From: Enoplolaimus lenunculus
Taxonomy: Eukaryota; Nematoda; Enoplea; Enoplida; Thoracostomopsidae
DNA: 64,000 nucleotides
NCBI GenBank assembly: GCA_030248215.1
Contig: JASANG010001027.1
Location: 124,001 to 188,000, forward strand
Direction: 5' to 3'
This document shows positions 45,377 to 57,161 of the stretch, piece by piece. How positions within the stretch are numbered: the first letter of the stretch is position 1; each line of letters opens with the position of its first letter. The notes beneath the pieces were generated by a model that saw only the letters and a list, made by a program, of their open reading frames with translations, did not search any database and was not told where the DNA came from. The position numbers and the translations under genes were made by a program.

Positions 45377-45559
45377 GGCCCATGTTACTTTAAGGGACGT
45401 CCAGGATTCTGATGGGTCCATAAGAGTAGGTTTAGACACTAGATTCCATTTTTTTGCTTAGGAATACGCTTAGGCTTAGAAACACATATTGACAGCGCTT
45501 AAGCTTAGGCTTAGGAATACGTTTAATCTACTGTTACGCCCCTTAAAGTAACATTGGCC
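45377..45559. mobile_element. TTAGGC-core foldback element (type A)
   Basis: GGCCCATGTTACTTTAAGGG faces CCCCTTAAAGTAACATTGGC. The interior has CCAGGATTCTGATGGGTCC, TTAGGAATACGCTTAGGC and AATCTACTGTTACGCC. Well preserved. Confidence 0.8.
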
Positions 45560-46139
45560 CACATTTTGATGTAATATTAGTAGTAAACTAATACTGTTGA
45601 AGTAAGAAATAAATTCCATCAAAGATCATCAAGATGTGCACGTGCAAAACTTCAAATTAAACATAGTACAATATGCTTGCTCGGTTATACAATCAATGCT
45701 TTAACGATCAAAACGCATTATATATAATCACATATTTATATTAAAGGAAACACGTACATTTCACAAACGTCAGAAGTAGTCTATTATTAACCATTACGTT
45801 TTCGTGTTAGACGCACAGATCGTAAAAAAACTAAAGAATTCTACTTACGTTACTTGACATAATACTCATACAAAATTCGGAAACCATATTAGAGTTTGGG
45901 TTAATTTTTACTACCAAACTTAGAATTGACACCGCAGTTCTCGTCACAATTCTTGTACCCGAACATAGTAGGAAAAATTTGCCCGCTGCACCTTTTAAGA
46001 GCTAATATATATAATATATACTACATTACTTAGCATATATAGCAAGTAAGACTGTAAAGGCGATATTGTACATTGCTTTCAAGAAAAATGTAAAAAGAAA
46101 ATTTTCAACATGTTCTAACTAAGGTTTCAGCAGAAACTG

Positions 46140-46940
46140 CATTTCACATGAAGCAGGAACAGGAATTCACTGATTCGTAGCCACTGCGACAGGAATTGCC
46201 AATATATTACATCAAAAATGCAATATTTTACTTTATCGGATAGCCTATTTTACTTGATCGGATAGCCTATTTTGCGTTTTCGTTAGCCAAATTTTCCAAG
46301 TTTTACAAAAACATACGTCAGTTTAGCATGTGCCGAATTTGCACAAATACGTAATGTTGCGTTGCTGTAAAATTCGACCAACGTTAATTTTTTATTTTTA
46401 AGCTGATACGTCGTATTTGCCACAAAACCATAAAAATTCCTATTCTTGCGCTTTTGAATGCGGCATTTAACAAGAATAGAAACCGCCGAACCGGAATTAA
46501 ATTTTGCACGAATTCCCATGGAACCAACCCTGTTTTTAAGTCTAAAGTACCAAAGTGAATTCGTACTTAACACACGACCAGAATCATATCGAACAAAACA
46601 TAAATGCAGTTAATCAAACGCAAAGTAACACATTATCAATTAATAAATAACAACACGATACAATTACGCGTGTAGACTTATTTATAAAACCTAAGCGTTG
46701 GCAATAGTAAAGCCATCATGCATGGTCCCAGCAGGGTTCAAGCAGGAACTAAATTTTGCCGGAACAGGAATTCAAAGTGATTTTCATTACCGAATTAATG
46801 CTGGACTTTTTAGAAAACCTGTCAAAAATGGCTTATGCAAATTTTCAGCTATTTCATCTCCAAAATTTGCGAAAACACAACAAAAACAGTTTATTAACAA
46901 CTTTGAAGTAATTCAAAAAACAATCACGTCGAAATAATAA
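46140..46940. repeat. Degenerate CCGGAATT-type MITE pieces
   Basis: AGGAACAGGAATTCACTG, GAACCGGAATTAAATTTTGC and CATGGAACCAACCCTG (reverse), then CAGCAGGGTTCAAGCAGG and GCCGGAACAGGAATTC (forward). They resemble the repeat at 2515-2920. Boundaries uncertain. Confidence 0.4.
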
Positions 46941-48230
46941 TTTTTAAAGATGAAGTTTCTAATATAGCAACAATTTCGAAGAAAGTAGTCATGTGTTATC
47001 CACCGGAAAAAATTCTATAAACACTGAATCAAAATTCCAAACGGGTGTTCAACCACTAAAACACTCACGGACACACCCTGATCATCATGTATTGCGCAAA
47101 CTGTGTTTATGGTTTTTCACAAACTCTGTATTTTTTGTACAAAGTTGAAAGTTATTAATTGGAGGATCAACGCAATTTTCAAATGTTTACTTACAATTTA
47201 CAACGCCGAAGTAACATTCCCGAGTAGCCATTGCTTTCAATTCAACGTTCTGGAAATAGTAGTCTATATTATATACTACGACTAACCCCACACAATTTTA
47301 TTAGCCATTCCTTTCATTGGTTTAGATGGTGAATTATGTGGCCACTGGCGAATACTTAGGCCCTGAAAGGACACTCGGAATAAAGGAGATAGTTGAAGCG
47401 TTTTGAGAACTGAAAAACTACTCCCTGACCGTCCGACACCACATACGCTTCGGGAAATTTTCCAGCGGTTCCATTTAAACCCGACTGTTCTCGTGTGTTA
47501 TTTTGTCACGTATCATTTCCGCAGCACACTCCGTGTGCTGAGTTGGACAACAAATTTATACCTCCTCCCCAGTACTCTGAACTGACTTTCGGTATGGCCT
47601 ACGACCCTTGGCGAAGTGGGTAGCAAGGTGCCGCGAAAACAAAGTCCGGAGCAGAGCAATTAATGCGTTGCACGAATGTGCAGTGATAGCACATACACCG
47701 TTTTTGATTTGACTTAGCTTAGCTTGCAAGCGTGCAAATTGAATAATAGAGAAATATGTGTAACGAAAAACGTAAAGCAAAAAACGTAGCTAACGAAATG
47801 AAATCTCAAACCTGAACGGCGTACGTTTTATATAAACTTACACACTCTACAGATCAGGTTGCATGATCGCCCGCCGACGCCTTATAATCAATGTAAGGTA
47901 ATCAAAAGCATTTAATAGTTTGTGTATCTGGTGACACAGATTGAATGTTTAGCTCATCTGGAAGGTCTAAAATAGCCTGAATACGGTGTATTTATTGAGT
48001 GAAAAACTCTGACATCGAATTTACTAGTCGTTCAACTTTGCGCAATGCGCAAAGCTTTAGTGAATGCATAAAAATCTGTATGCTAATTTTTTAACAGAAC
48101 AATCTCGTCTATGCGCTATGAAACTACTGTAAACAAAGTGTGCTGAAAACTTGCCCAAAATACGCATGTGGGGCATTCCTGCTTTAATAATATAGATTAA
48201 TAGCAACATTTCAAAAAGATTCTTACATAT
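46941..48230. other. Intergenic stretch without recognised features
   Basis: No supported exon or window repeat. A plus-strand frame at 47403-47585 is open but has no splice or homology support. Confidence 0.3.
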
Positions 48231-48237
48231 TTATTTA

Positions 48238-48615
48238 CCTGAGTGGCAAGAAAGGTTCGGATTCGGATTCAACAAAAATTTGTGGTTCGGATTCGGTTGG
48301 TTGTACAAAGTCGAATCCAAAAACCGAATGGAACAATGTTCGATTTCAAACAATATGTTTTTCATTTTAAGCAATAAAAACTTTAAATACCTTGTTATAT
48401 AAATCAATATTTTTTGTTTCAAGTCACAAATCTCAGCACTGAGGTCGGGCATGAAATATATACGTATATTAACGTTTAAAAGCTCTGCGGCTGACACTGG
48501 CGTTGATATTCCATAACAAATTATCGGTATGTCTGAAATTTGTGACATGTAAGATTTGGATTCGGTGTCGGCGCAAGCATCATCACCGTGGGCGGTGACA
48601 AAAAATTTCATTTAA
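48238..48615. mobile_element. GGATTCGGATTC MITE, copy 1
   Basis: Contains GTTCGGATTCGGATTCAAC, AAAAACCGAATGGAACAATG, GCACTGAGGTCGGGCATG and ATTTGGATTCGGTGTCGG near the right. The same order appears inverted at 56050-56285. Confidence 0.5.
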
Positions 48616-49135
48616 CCTGTTAGAAAAAGCAGTAATATAGAACATACCTTTATAGACGCTAGTAACGAAATGAAATTGCTATTCCGTCAAAAACTAACAA
48701 AACATAAATAGATATCATACGTGGTACAATAGTATTACAATACGGTATAAACGACTGGTATAGCCACAAACGTTCAGGTTCAACTACAAACCACTGCGGA
48801 CCAGTTTTAAACAAAACATGAGTCTCTGTAAAATTATACTGTGTACAACCTCTGTATACGTATAACTCGAACTTCGATCACAAGACCAATATTGCAAATC
48901 GCGAACCTATTACATAATATACGTAATGTTAATCACAACTACGCATTTGTTACAATTTAGAGTGAGACAACGTAAATTTTTTTGGAATTAAGTTCACACG
49001 GTATGGTTATATACTCTAAAGCCGTTACACGCACTAACCCTAGTTTGGAAAGCAAATTTTGTTATGCATATAATGCATACATTAAATGAATAGCTAAAAT
49101 AATGCCGCACACACCACGTAATAAACGATCGAAAT

Positions 49136-49450
49136 TTGCTACCCGGTGTGAAACCGGATATCCGGTTCCACATCCGTCAAAAACCGGTATCCGTAAGTTA
49201 TATAAAAATGCTAGCTACCGGTTATTTTACGGTTGTAATACCAAATACCATAAAAATGCTCTTGACAAGTGGACATGTTTAACATCTTGCAGCGATTATT
49301 TTTCAGGGCAAGTAAAGCTGTTTAGTGTTTCACTTTGCGCGACTCAATCACTTTCATCATTGCTCATATTTAGACACATCTTCGTTTAATATCCGATTTC
49401 GGTAAAAATTCAAAATCCGGCTCCGGTTTATGTATCCGGTCGCAACCTGC
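49136..49450. mobile_element. CCGGATATCCGG MITE
   Basis: GTGTGAAACCGGATATCCGG at left and GGTTTATGTATCCGGTCGCA at right. Internal ACAAGTGGACATGTTTAAC matches 8560-8590. The plus-strand frame here is repeat-derived. Confidence 0.55.
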
Positions 49451-49923
49451 GCTGCCGGATCGAAATCGTGCGAAAATTGGCATTCCGGTTATGAAATGTT
49501 TTGCAAATAAACGGACCTACAAAATCAAAACACGTAGATCAAGGATGTAGCACTTTCCGCATGATAGCTCTCAAACCCTTGCCATCATCTCAAATTCTGA
49601 CAAAAACTGACTAAAACATCCGTGGAAATAGTCGCAGCGCAGAACTTTGTTAATTCAATTTTAAGGCGAGAAATTTTCAGTTGAGTACTCAATGCTAATG
49701 CAACTGAATTGTCCGGCTTCGGCATGTACCTGCATAGTGTTATTTTGAGTGTTTCATAATCATACTCCTGTACGTCATGTATTTGCGTTCGCCAAATGAT
49801 CGTTACATAACTATCACACACATGGTATGCCAATTCAGCATGTGTTCAATTAATGACACATACATGTACAATAGATACAAACAGTAATAAAAATACAACG
49901 GCAAAGCGTATCGCATACACATA

Positions 49924-52900
49924 CTAAAGGACTTTGCCACCGATAATTCCGACAATAAGCGCAATAATTGCAACAACGATCACGTGAACAAAGCTAATCG
50001 CGGACACTGGTCCAGGAGCGGAAACGCCTTGGCCACCTCGTGGACCATTTGCGCCTGCACCTACACCCAACGACTCAAACCGCACAAGTTTTTCCTACAA
50101 TCAATTCAAACAGCGTTAACAGTTTACAAATAGAGCTGATTTTATAATTAAACAAGCCGATTTAAAAGAGACATGCAGAAAAAATGATGCTAAAATTAAA
50201 TTGGCTAATCCAGCAGCCAAGAAAAACAGACTTTATAAACAAAGCTCTCAGTTGGTTACTACAGCAGTTTAATACAGATTCAATGGAGTAAATAAAATTG
50301 AGAGCTTTCAAGTTTCCCGTTGTAGAGCGCTGTGTAAACTTACAGTTTCAGCATTATCGTCAAACTTAGCTTCCGTAGCCCAGAAACCAAATTTAGGTTT
50401 GCAGCCAGTTGCGCAATGTTATACAAAACAGTATTAGCAGTTCTTGTTTAGGACACAAATTTCGAACTAACCTTCAACTGGGACACTTCGGTTTCGGATT
50501 GTGCGAGTTGAGACTGGAGCCGTTTCGTCTCATCAATCAATCGTCGTGCGTCTGACTCTGACAAGCTACCGCCTGACGCTGCAACTGTCCCAGCTGTTAC
50601 TGAGGGAGCAGCTAACGCTTGCTGCAAAACACAATGTAAGAGATTACGTATGTTATAACGGCACCAATTCAGTCACATCGCCATAGTGGCTCGCTAGCCA
50701 CCGCGACAACGACACTGGTTGTATGAGACAAAGCTGGTGAAAGTGAAACCTCATCAGTATTTGGAACATTCAAATTGTTTACTGAATCAAATAACTATCA
50801 ATGAATGAGGTTTCCCTTTTCCGATATATTTATGCAAAAAATGTGATCCCTCTATGTGAGAGGTAAAGGAGAGAAAAATGCTTATTCATATATGGATGGC
50901 AGACAGTCAAGTAGCATAGATAGGATAAAATAAATGCGATATACTTGTATAACAAACGTAATGTTAATTTAGGAATCTGTTGGTTGGCAAAAATTTTCAA
51001 AAACGTCGCATAAACAAATTGGCGATTATTTTTGTATTCTGTAAAGCTAAACTACTATCATGTTCTTTTATTTCCAACCTCGACTCTGGAATCGGAATTC
51101 AGGTGTTTGCACCCTGATTGCGCTATACACAAATTTGCTTTACGACATATATACGTACGTACTTTTATTCACAGAAAGAAGTCTCAATGTAAAGTTAAGA
51201 CTAAGACTACCATTAATTTCCAGAGAAGTTATAAATTTCGAACTGCCTTAGTTTTTTACTTACCATGCGTTGAGCTGCATTTTGCGAAACAGGATTATCT
51301 GCTGCGTTCTAGAATTTGAATGCCAATACTTTAAAATTTTGAGTTGTGAGCTGCGTTAGGGTCCGATCGTACATTATTCTACTGGGATACCGGAACAAAT
51401 ATTGAATTTTACACCGCAACTGAATACTAACCGGAAGTAGCATGTTAACTCGAGCACAGTTTGGATTTTTCATTTTCTTTCGGTGAGTATAAAACTTTAC
51501 AGCTTAACTTGGCTGGAAAGGTAATCACAAGATGTTAAATAAATATGTATATATACCTGTCAAAAGCAGCTTTATGCTATTCGTATCTTGACCACAACCG
51601 TAAATATCAGGTATCAGGTAGGTTTATACCTGAACCGGATGAACATATCAGTTTATTAACCTATATTGAAAAGTAACTTGATATCCTTTCACACATGTCC
51701 GGTACACACAGATGTGCAACCATTTAGTGATTACTTGACTCGTTATCTTAAAAATAACCAAGTTGTCATGCTTTGTTCGTTTCAGTATGTAATAGCAAAC
51801 AATACCAAGACGTACAACGCGTGAATTTAAATTCCGTACTTACGTATATATCAGGGTGCAACCGGAATTACAATTTACCGGAACCGCAACCGGAATTTGA
51901 AAATTTTACCGGAACCGGAACCGGGAAGTGAAAAATGCATAAATTTCATTTTAATCTTATTTTTTGCTCTATTATTTGTGAAACAACCTTTGTCGAACAT
52001 AGGTATTTATTTCATTTGTTGTATTTTAGATTTTCGTCGTCGACTGAAGTGAAATCCACCATCATTGGCTTATATTTGGAGTACAAGTGGCTTTCAAAAG
52101 AGATTCTTAAAAATTAGCAAAGTTAAGAAAACGGCCAAATTATAATACCGGAATTTTTAAATCCGGAAAAAATTTACCGGAACCGGAACTGGAAGGTGAA
52201 AAAATGCCGGAACCGGAATTCCGGTTGCACCCTGGTATATACGTATGAATACGAATAACTTACCGATTCTGGTGACTCAAAAACAACTTTAAGCTTGGAA
52301 TCCATTAACATATTTGGCGGAGTATTCTTCCACTGCAATTAATAAAGCAAAAATACGTTGTGCAACCGAATTGTCTGTTTTGGTGCGAAAATCAGCTAAT
52401 CAAGAGTTTATAAGCATAAATATAATTCTGTAGTTACACGCAGAAGCAATACGTCAAATCAACAATATCGGATTAAGTTTAAGCCAACTACTGGACTGTC
52501 TAATTTACGTATCTGGCTTGCAGGTTGCTGCCAGATAAAATACCCGAGAACCTATAGTGAATACCGGGACATTTTATCAATATTTTAGCTCGAAGTGAAA
52601 TTCCGTTGGCACACTGTACAAATATCGCACCGCACCACCACCGCAAATATCCGGTATCCGGTAGGGTTATACCGGATATCAGTTTTTCGAAAGCTGTACT
52701 GGATATGAATATCCGGTCGCACATTGCTCGCTTGGAGTAAGGTCAAACAGAACGTTAAAAAACTTCTTGCCAAACTTTACCGAATTCAAACTTTTGCGCA
52801 AACCTTACTCTTATAATTACATAATATACTATGTATATATATTATAATGTAATTACATACGTTATATACTTTTCACTTTAAGCATCCGTTTGCACCTTGT

Positions 52901-55545
52901 TAAAAATTCATGATAAACTTAAAAATGATGCATGATGCCTTTGATTACTTACAATATTATCTAACGATGTTTCACCTTCGGGCACGTGCGCTGTCTGAAC
53001 CATAAACTTGTGCTTTCCACGATCTTCTGGTGAATTGATATCGAAAGGTTGCAGCATCACTGTAAATTCAGCAAACAGTAGCAAAATTTAGTAAGTTCAC
53101 GTCGAAAGATTAATTAAAACCAAAGCAGTTTCTAAAAACGAGACATACAAAGGTCTGCGGAAACACGATCTCAATTACTAGAACAATCGTCTTAACTGTT
53201 TTGTACAATGTCAAGTTTCAGGAAACACGTATGAAAGCAAAACTTGAAAATTGGAAATGCAAATTGCCCGTGACTATTCACCAGCCCTTGACTACTTACT
53301 GACCAGGTAATACAAATGTTGCATACTGCGGTTCTCTGAAATGTACTGTCCCTCGAAGTTACTAACATAAGCGGCTGCTGCATTCCAGCATTCCCTTTAT
53401 GAGCTTTTGTCTCATTCCTATTTCAAAGATATTGCTTTATTTCTAATGTATTTCAGTTTTAGTACGCAGTTTTTGTTTTTCAGAACTTTTTGCGTTTTTT
53501 CAAAATATCTGTTCGTAATTATTGATTGAGTATACAATACAAAAACTCACAGTTTTCCAGATATATTAACTGTATTTATCAGCTACAGCCATAACTTATT
53601 CAACAATACATTCATACATTTGCTAAATCCTCGACTTGCCTCGGTTCTAAATGACAGCACCGTGACCGAAACGTTCGTATACCTAGACCGATGTAAGCAT
53701 GCGAGACATGTTTGTCTTTAGCACAGTGGTAGAGCGTTCGCTTATGAATCCGCGGGCTTAAGGTTCGCTTCCCGATTTGTAAGCCCGGTTTTCCCACTGG
53801 TTAGTGCATCGTTCACAATAAAAAATTTCATTTTGCCACCAAAAACATTATTTGGTAGGGTTAACACGTAACACAATTTTACCGTTAGGGTAATGTAACG
53901 CATGACAATTTTGAAAATTGATGCATGTTAACCCTACCTTATAATGTTTTCGGTGGCAAAATAAATTTTTTTATTGTGAGCGATGCATAGTTAAAAACGT
54001 TCGCAGGCCCGGTTCCTACCAGGGTGCAACCGGAATTACATTTACCGGAACCGGAATTTGAAAATTTTACCGGAACCGGAAAGTGAAAAATGCATTTCAC
54101 CAAAAATTTCATTTTAATCTTATTTTTCGCTCTATTATTTGTGAAATAACCTTAGTCGAACATAGGTATTTATTTTATTTGTTGTATTTTAGATTTTCAT
54201 CATCGAATGAAGTGAAATCCACCATTAATGGCTTATATTCGGAGTAGAAGTGGCTTTCAAAAGAGATTCTTAAAAATTAGAAAAGTTAAGAAAACGGCCA
54301 AATTATAATACCGCAATTTTTAAATCCGGTAAAAATTTACCGGAACCGGAAGGTGAAAAAATGCCGGAACCGGAACCGGAATTCCGGCTGCCCCCTGGTT
54401 CCTACCTACTCTGACATGGGGGTGGGGGCTACGTCGTTAGCATAATGGTAAATTGCCGCGTTTTGAACTTGGTAAAAAGTTGAAAATAAAGTGGACGATA
54501 AAGGGACGACCTTGTTGAAAATTGCGACATGTAAGCATGTGAGACAAGCTTGTCTTGGCGCATATGCAATATATGCATCAATTTGTTCCGTGTCATGCGA
54601 TCTCACTGGCAACGTAGCTTAAATTCCTGCTTTCTCGGACGCGATATTATGTTTTGTTTTGGAGTGCAAAATCTGCAAGTATCGTTACGATAAAATTTTT
54701 GATAACCCATTAATGCTTTAAACGTTTTAGGCATATATAAGTATACTAACTTGATGCTTAAACATCAACACTTACCAGCGACATTGATTTGCCCTTTGGG
54801 TGGTATGAAGCCGGAATTCGGCCTTACGCAATACTGCCTGGGAGCAGTTGTTTTTACTTTGAAACATAACTGTTGATCTGATGGATTCGTCAGCTTCAAA
54901 TAACTTGTTACGACTGCGGTGAATGGACCTAAACATGAGTAAAAATACTACGAATGCGCCGATTAATTGGCATCGGTAATGATTGGCACTTTGCCTGAGT
55001 ATCGGCATCGGCACTGTATAAAATTGCCGATTCTTTGGCGATAGTTTTTGCACCTAATGAACCGTTCTTATAAAACTATAATAGTTTGTGATGTTTAGGT
55101 TGTAAGTTTTCATATAACGATGTAATGAAGTACCCTATCTGTTTATTAGGCATGGCATTGGAATCGGCATCGGCATCATTTTCGTTAGTGATCTACAGAT
55201 ACAATTTTGCCGATTGTTATTCTGAAATGTTGCCGATACCGCGATACCAATATAATACATTATGCTTAAAAACGGTCACGACTATATTTCATAATTATAA
55301 ACGCGAAGTTTTGCGGGAGTTCCAGCACGAGCTCTGCTCTTGTTTTTCAAAGCAATCATTAGCAACACAACAAACTTAGTTGATCCAGCAGTCGGAACAA
55401 AACTGTGCTCTTCTTTACGAGTTTCTAATCTCAAAAAAAGATCGCGTGTAATAAAGTATGCGACATAAAAAGGAATAAATCACTTACCGCTAAAAACTAG
55501 TTCTGATGCAGGCTCAATTTCAAGGATTTGCGCGGCTCTTGACAT
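49924..55545 (-). CDS. VAP: VAMP-associated protein (VAP), 7 exons, complete
   Basis: Tail-anchored ER protein whose MSP domain binds FFAT motifs on lipid-transfer and tethering proteins at membrane contact sites. Exons: 55488-55545, 54776-54928, 52953-53059, 52264-52332, 51264-51308, 50472-50621, 49924-50094 (TAG stop). Phases join to 250 residues, the usual VAPA/B size. MSP domain (about 5-125) with [36 protein letters not shown] (the proline that is P56 in human VAPB is kept), VMLQPFD, KHKFMVQ and [12 protein letters not shown] short Asn/Ala/Gln linker follows, then a coiled coil (about 160-197, [18 protein letters not shown]), a Gly/Pro spacer and a TM anchor (about 227-249) ending GIIGGKVL; the GxxxG-type dimer motif of the family is approximated by VGIIGG. 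Introns hold several MITEs, one only about 29 bp from the exon 4 donor. Confidence 0.96.
51852..52234. mobile_element. hAT-like MITE (CAGGGTGCAACCGG family), copy 1
   Basis: 383 bp with ends CAGGGTGCAACCGGAATT and AATTCCGGTTGCACCCTG, near-perfect inverses. Flanking 8-mers are GTATATAT and GTATATAC (one mismatch). The right end is 29 bp from the VAP exon 4 donor. It is about 90% like the copy at 54020 by eye. Confidence 0.85.
52495..52732. repeat. Degenerate CCGG-type MITE in VAP intron
   Basis: TATCTGGCTTGCAGGTTGC at left, GGTATCCGGTAGGGTTATAC and AATATCCGGTCGCACATTGC at right. Related to 49136-49450; a further weak piece lies near 51590-51650. Confidence 0.4.
53460..53690. repeat. Interspersed repeat, copy 3
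   Basis: AATATCTGTTCGTAATTATT, TTATCAGCTACAGCCATAAC and TTCAACAATACATTCATA correspond to the copies at 228 and 6345. Confidence 0.5.
53805..53987. mobile_element. Palindromic MITE with TAG target duplication
   Basis: TGCATCGTTCACAATAAAAA faces TTTTTATTGTGAGCGATGCA. Arms of about 65 bp also pair CATTTTGCCACC with GGTGGCAAAATA and GGTAGGGTTAACA with TGTTAACCCTACC. TAG flanks both sides (53802-53804, 53988-53990). Confidence 0.85.
54020..54397. mobile_element. hAT-like MITE (CAGGGTGCAACCGG family), copy 2
   Basis: 378 bp, ends CAGGGTGCAACCGGAATT and AATTCCGGCTGCCCCCTG, with a perfect 8-bp duplication GTTCCTAC (54012-54019, 54398-54405). No coding capacity. Confidence 0.9.
54957..55175. mobile_element. 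Truncated copy of the GGGATGTGCCGAT hAT-like MITE
   Basis: GCCGATTAATTGGCATCGGT, GTATCGGCATCGGCACTG, AAATTGCCGATTCTTTGGCG and AATCGGCATCGGCATC match 2070-2420. Both terminal 15-mers are lost. It lies in VAP intron 1. Confidence 0.7.
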
Positions 55546-55550
55546 TTTCT

Positions 55551-55561
55551 CTAATAAAAGT
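55551..55561 (-). promoter_or_regulatory. Acceptor-like site immediately 5' of the VAP start
   Basis: On the minus strand CTTTTATTAG is followed by AGAAA and then the ATG, placing an AG acceptor only 5 bases before the start codon. Such tight spacing is common where a spliced leader is added, but a 5'-UTR intron would look the same. Confidence 0.35.
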
Positions 55562-56049
55562 TTGTAATAGCTAGCAAGTATTGAACGCAAACAAAGCTCG
55601 CTAAATCTTATTAACCGTAGCTAAATAATCCAATTGCGTTTGAAGTGTTGTTATTGTTTCGACGAAATCTACAAAACGGTTCGCTTTGCTAAACATATAA
55701 GCAGGGCCGGATTAAGGTGGTGGGAGGCCCGAGGCCATAGACCAGAAGGTCTGGGGCCCGTGTGACTAAGAGGCCCGGGGCCGATCCGACTAGCATGCCG
55801 TTTTTAACCATAATTATTTTATGCATCAGAGCTTAAAGTGATACAATTTAACGAAACAAATTGTACCAAAAGTACGAAACAAAATTTCGGCCCGGCGACT
55901 TTTTTAGATTTACACTTATAGAAGTCACTTACGATTCCACCAAAGTCTCGACATTTTCTGAAATCCGAAAATGGACAGTGCGGGACCCCGCTTTTTCTTT
56001 TTCTTACTTTTTCGACCACGCTATTTTCCAAAAAAATCTTTGAACACAC

Positions 56050-56285
56050 TCTTAAGGTGGAACCGAGTCCACAATTCTACCGAATCCAACCCCGAATCCG
56101 AATCAATTGCTAATTTGTAGAATCTGAATCCGAATCTTGCATGTTGCGAATTTCAAATATATCTATAATTTGTTTCAGAATATCAACGTAATGCCAGCAG
56201 CATAACATTAAACGTTGGTATTAATATTTCAAGCTCGACCTCAGTCCTGAGATCTGTAACCTGTAATAAAAATATTGATTTATAT
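56050..56285. mobile_element. GGATTCGGATTC MITE, copy 2 (inverted)
   Basis: GGTGGAACCGAGTCCACAAT, CCGAATCCAACCCCGAATCC and CTCGACCTCAGTCCTGAGAT mirror the copy at 48238-48615. Confidence 0.5.
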
Positions 56286-56297
56286 ATTACAATTTAC

Positions 56298-57161
56298 TTA
56301 ACACCTTCTCACATTGAGTTGCCTATAGGCAACTAAGCGCAGTGCATATACGTTAAATAATGTATATCGCACCGTGTTTAACAATTGCAACACGTATACA
56401 TAGTACTAAATCACCACAAGACGTGAGAGCCCCCTCGGGCTCGAGCGTCAAGCTCCTATAGCTGAGTGGTGATGGTATACGCCTCCCACCCCAGTCACCC
56501 GAGTTCGAATCCTAGCATAAAAGTAGGTCTCAGGGGAAATAGAAAATATTCATGTGAGAAAGGGTTAAGCGAAAAATTTTTAGTTTACTATCTATAACCA
56601 CTTCTCATATTGAGTTGCCTATAGGCAACTAAGCGCAGTGCATATACGTTAAATAATGTATATCGCACCGTGTTTAACAATTGCAACACGTATACACAGT
56701 ACTAAATCACCACAAGACGTGAAAGCCCCCTCGGGCTCGAGCGTCAAGCTCCTATAGCTGAGTGGTGATGGTATACGCCTCCCACCCCAGTCACCCGAGT
56801 TCGAATCCTAGCATAAAAGTAGGTCTCAGGGGAAATAGAAAATATTCATGTGAGAAAGGGTTAAAGCGAAAAATTTTCAGTTTACTATCTATAACCACTT
56901 CTCACAATGAGTTGCCTATAGGCAACTAAGCGCAGTGCATATACGTTAAATAATGTATATCGCACGGTGTTTAACAATTGCAACACGTATACATAGTACT
57001 AAATCACCACAAGACGTGAGAGCCCCCTCGGGCTCGAGCGTCAAGCTCCTATAGCTGAGTGGTGATGGTATACGCCTCCCACCCCAGTCACCCGAGTTCG
57101 AATCCTAGCATAAAAGTAGGTCTCAGGGGAAATAGAAAATATTCATGTGAGAAAGGGTTAA
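56298..57161 (+). mobile_element. Tandem array of three tRNA-Gly-like elements (family 1)
   Basis: Units at 56298-56568, 56595-56864 and 56892-57161. Each starts with TTAAC/TAACC plus A-CTTCTCA and ends CATGTGAGAAAGGGTTAA. The two spacers share AAAATTTT, TAGTTTACTATCTATAACCA or a near match, so the repeating unit is about 297 bp including the spacer. That indicates local tandem duplication and not three separate insertions. Units are almost identical. Each has A box TAGCTGAGTGG, ACGCCTCCCACCCC and B box GAGTTCGAATCC. Confidence 0.85.

Larger units (their letters stand above)
53691..54600 (+). mobile_element. tRNA-like SINE family 2 region split by two nested MITEs
   Basis: GATGTAAGCATGCGAGACATG leads into TAGCACAGTGGTAGAGCG (A box TAGCACAGTGG) and AAGGTTCGCTTCCC (B-box-like). 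After the nested elements at 53805-53987 and 54020-54397 comes CGTCGTTAGCATAATGG, a second A-box-like unit. Then come ACATGTAAGCATGTGAGACA and GCATATGCAATATATGCA, the terminal motifs seen at 10928-11371. Confidence 0.55.

Noticed and set aside
15285-45540. TTAGGC runs as true telomere or subtelomere sequence
   Set aside because: They are short, interrupted, occur in both orientations and always lie inside arms of the same interspersed family, between ordinary genes.
53715-53790. Functional tRNA gene
   Set aside because: A/B-box-like motifs are present but no acceptable cloverleaf; the same sequence occurs in the repeats at 3280 and 11160.
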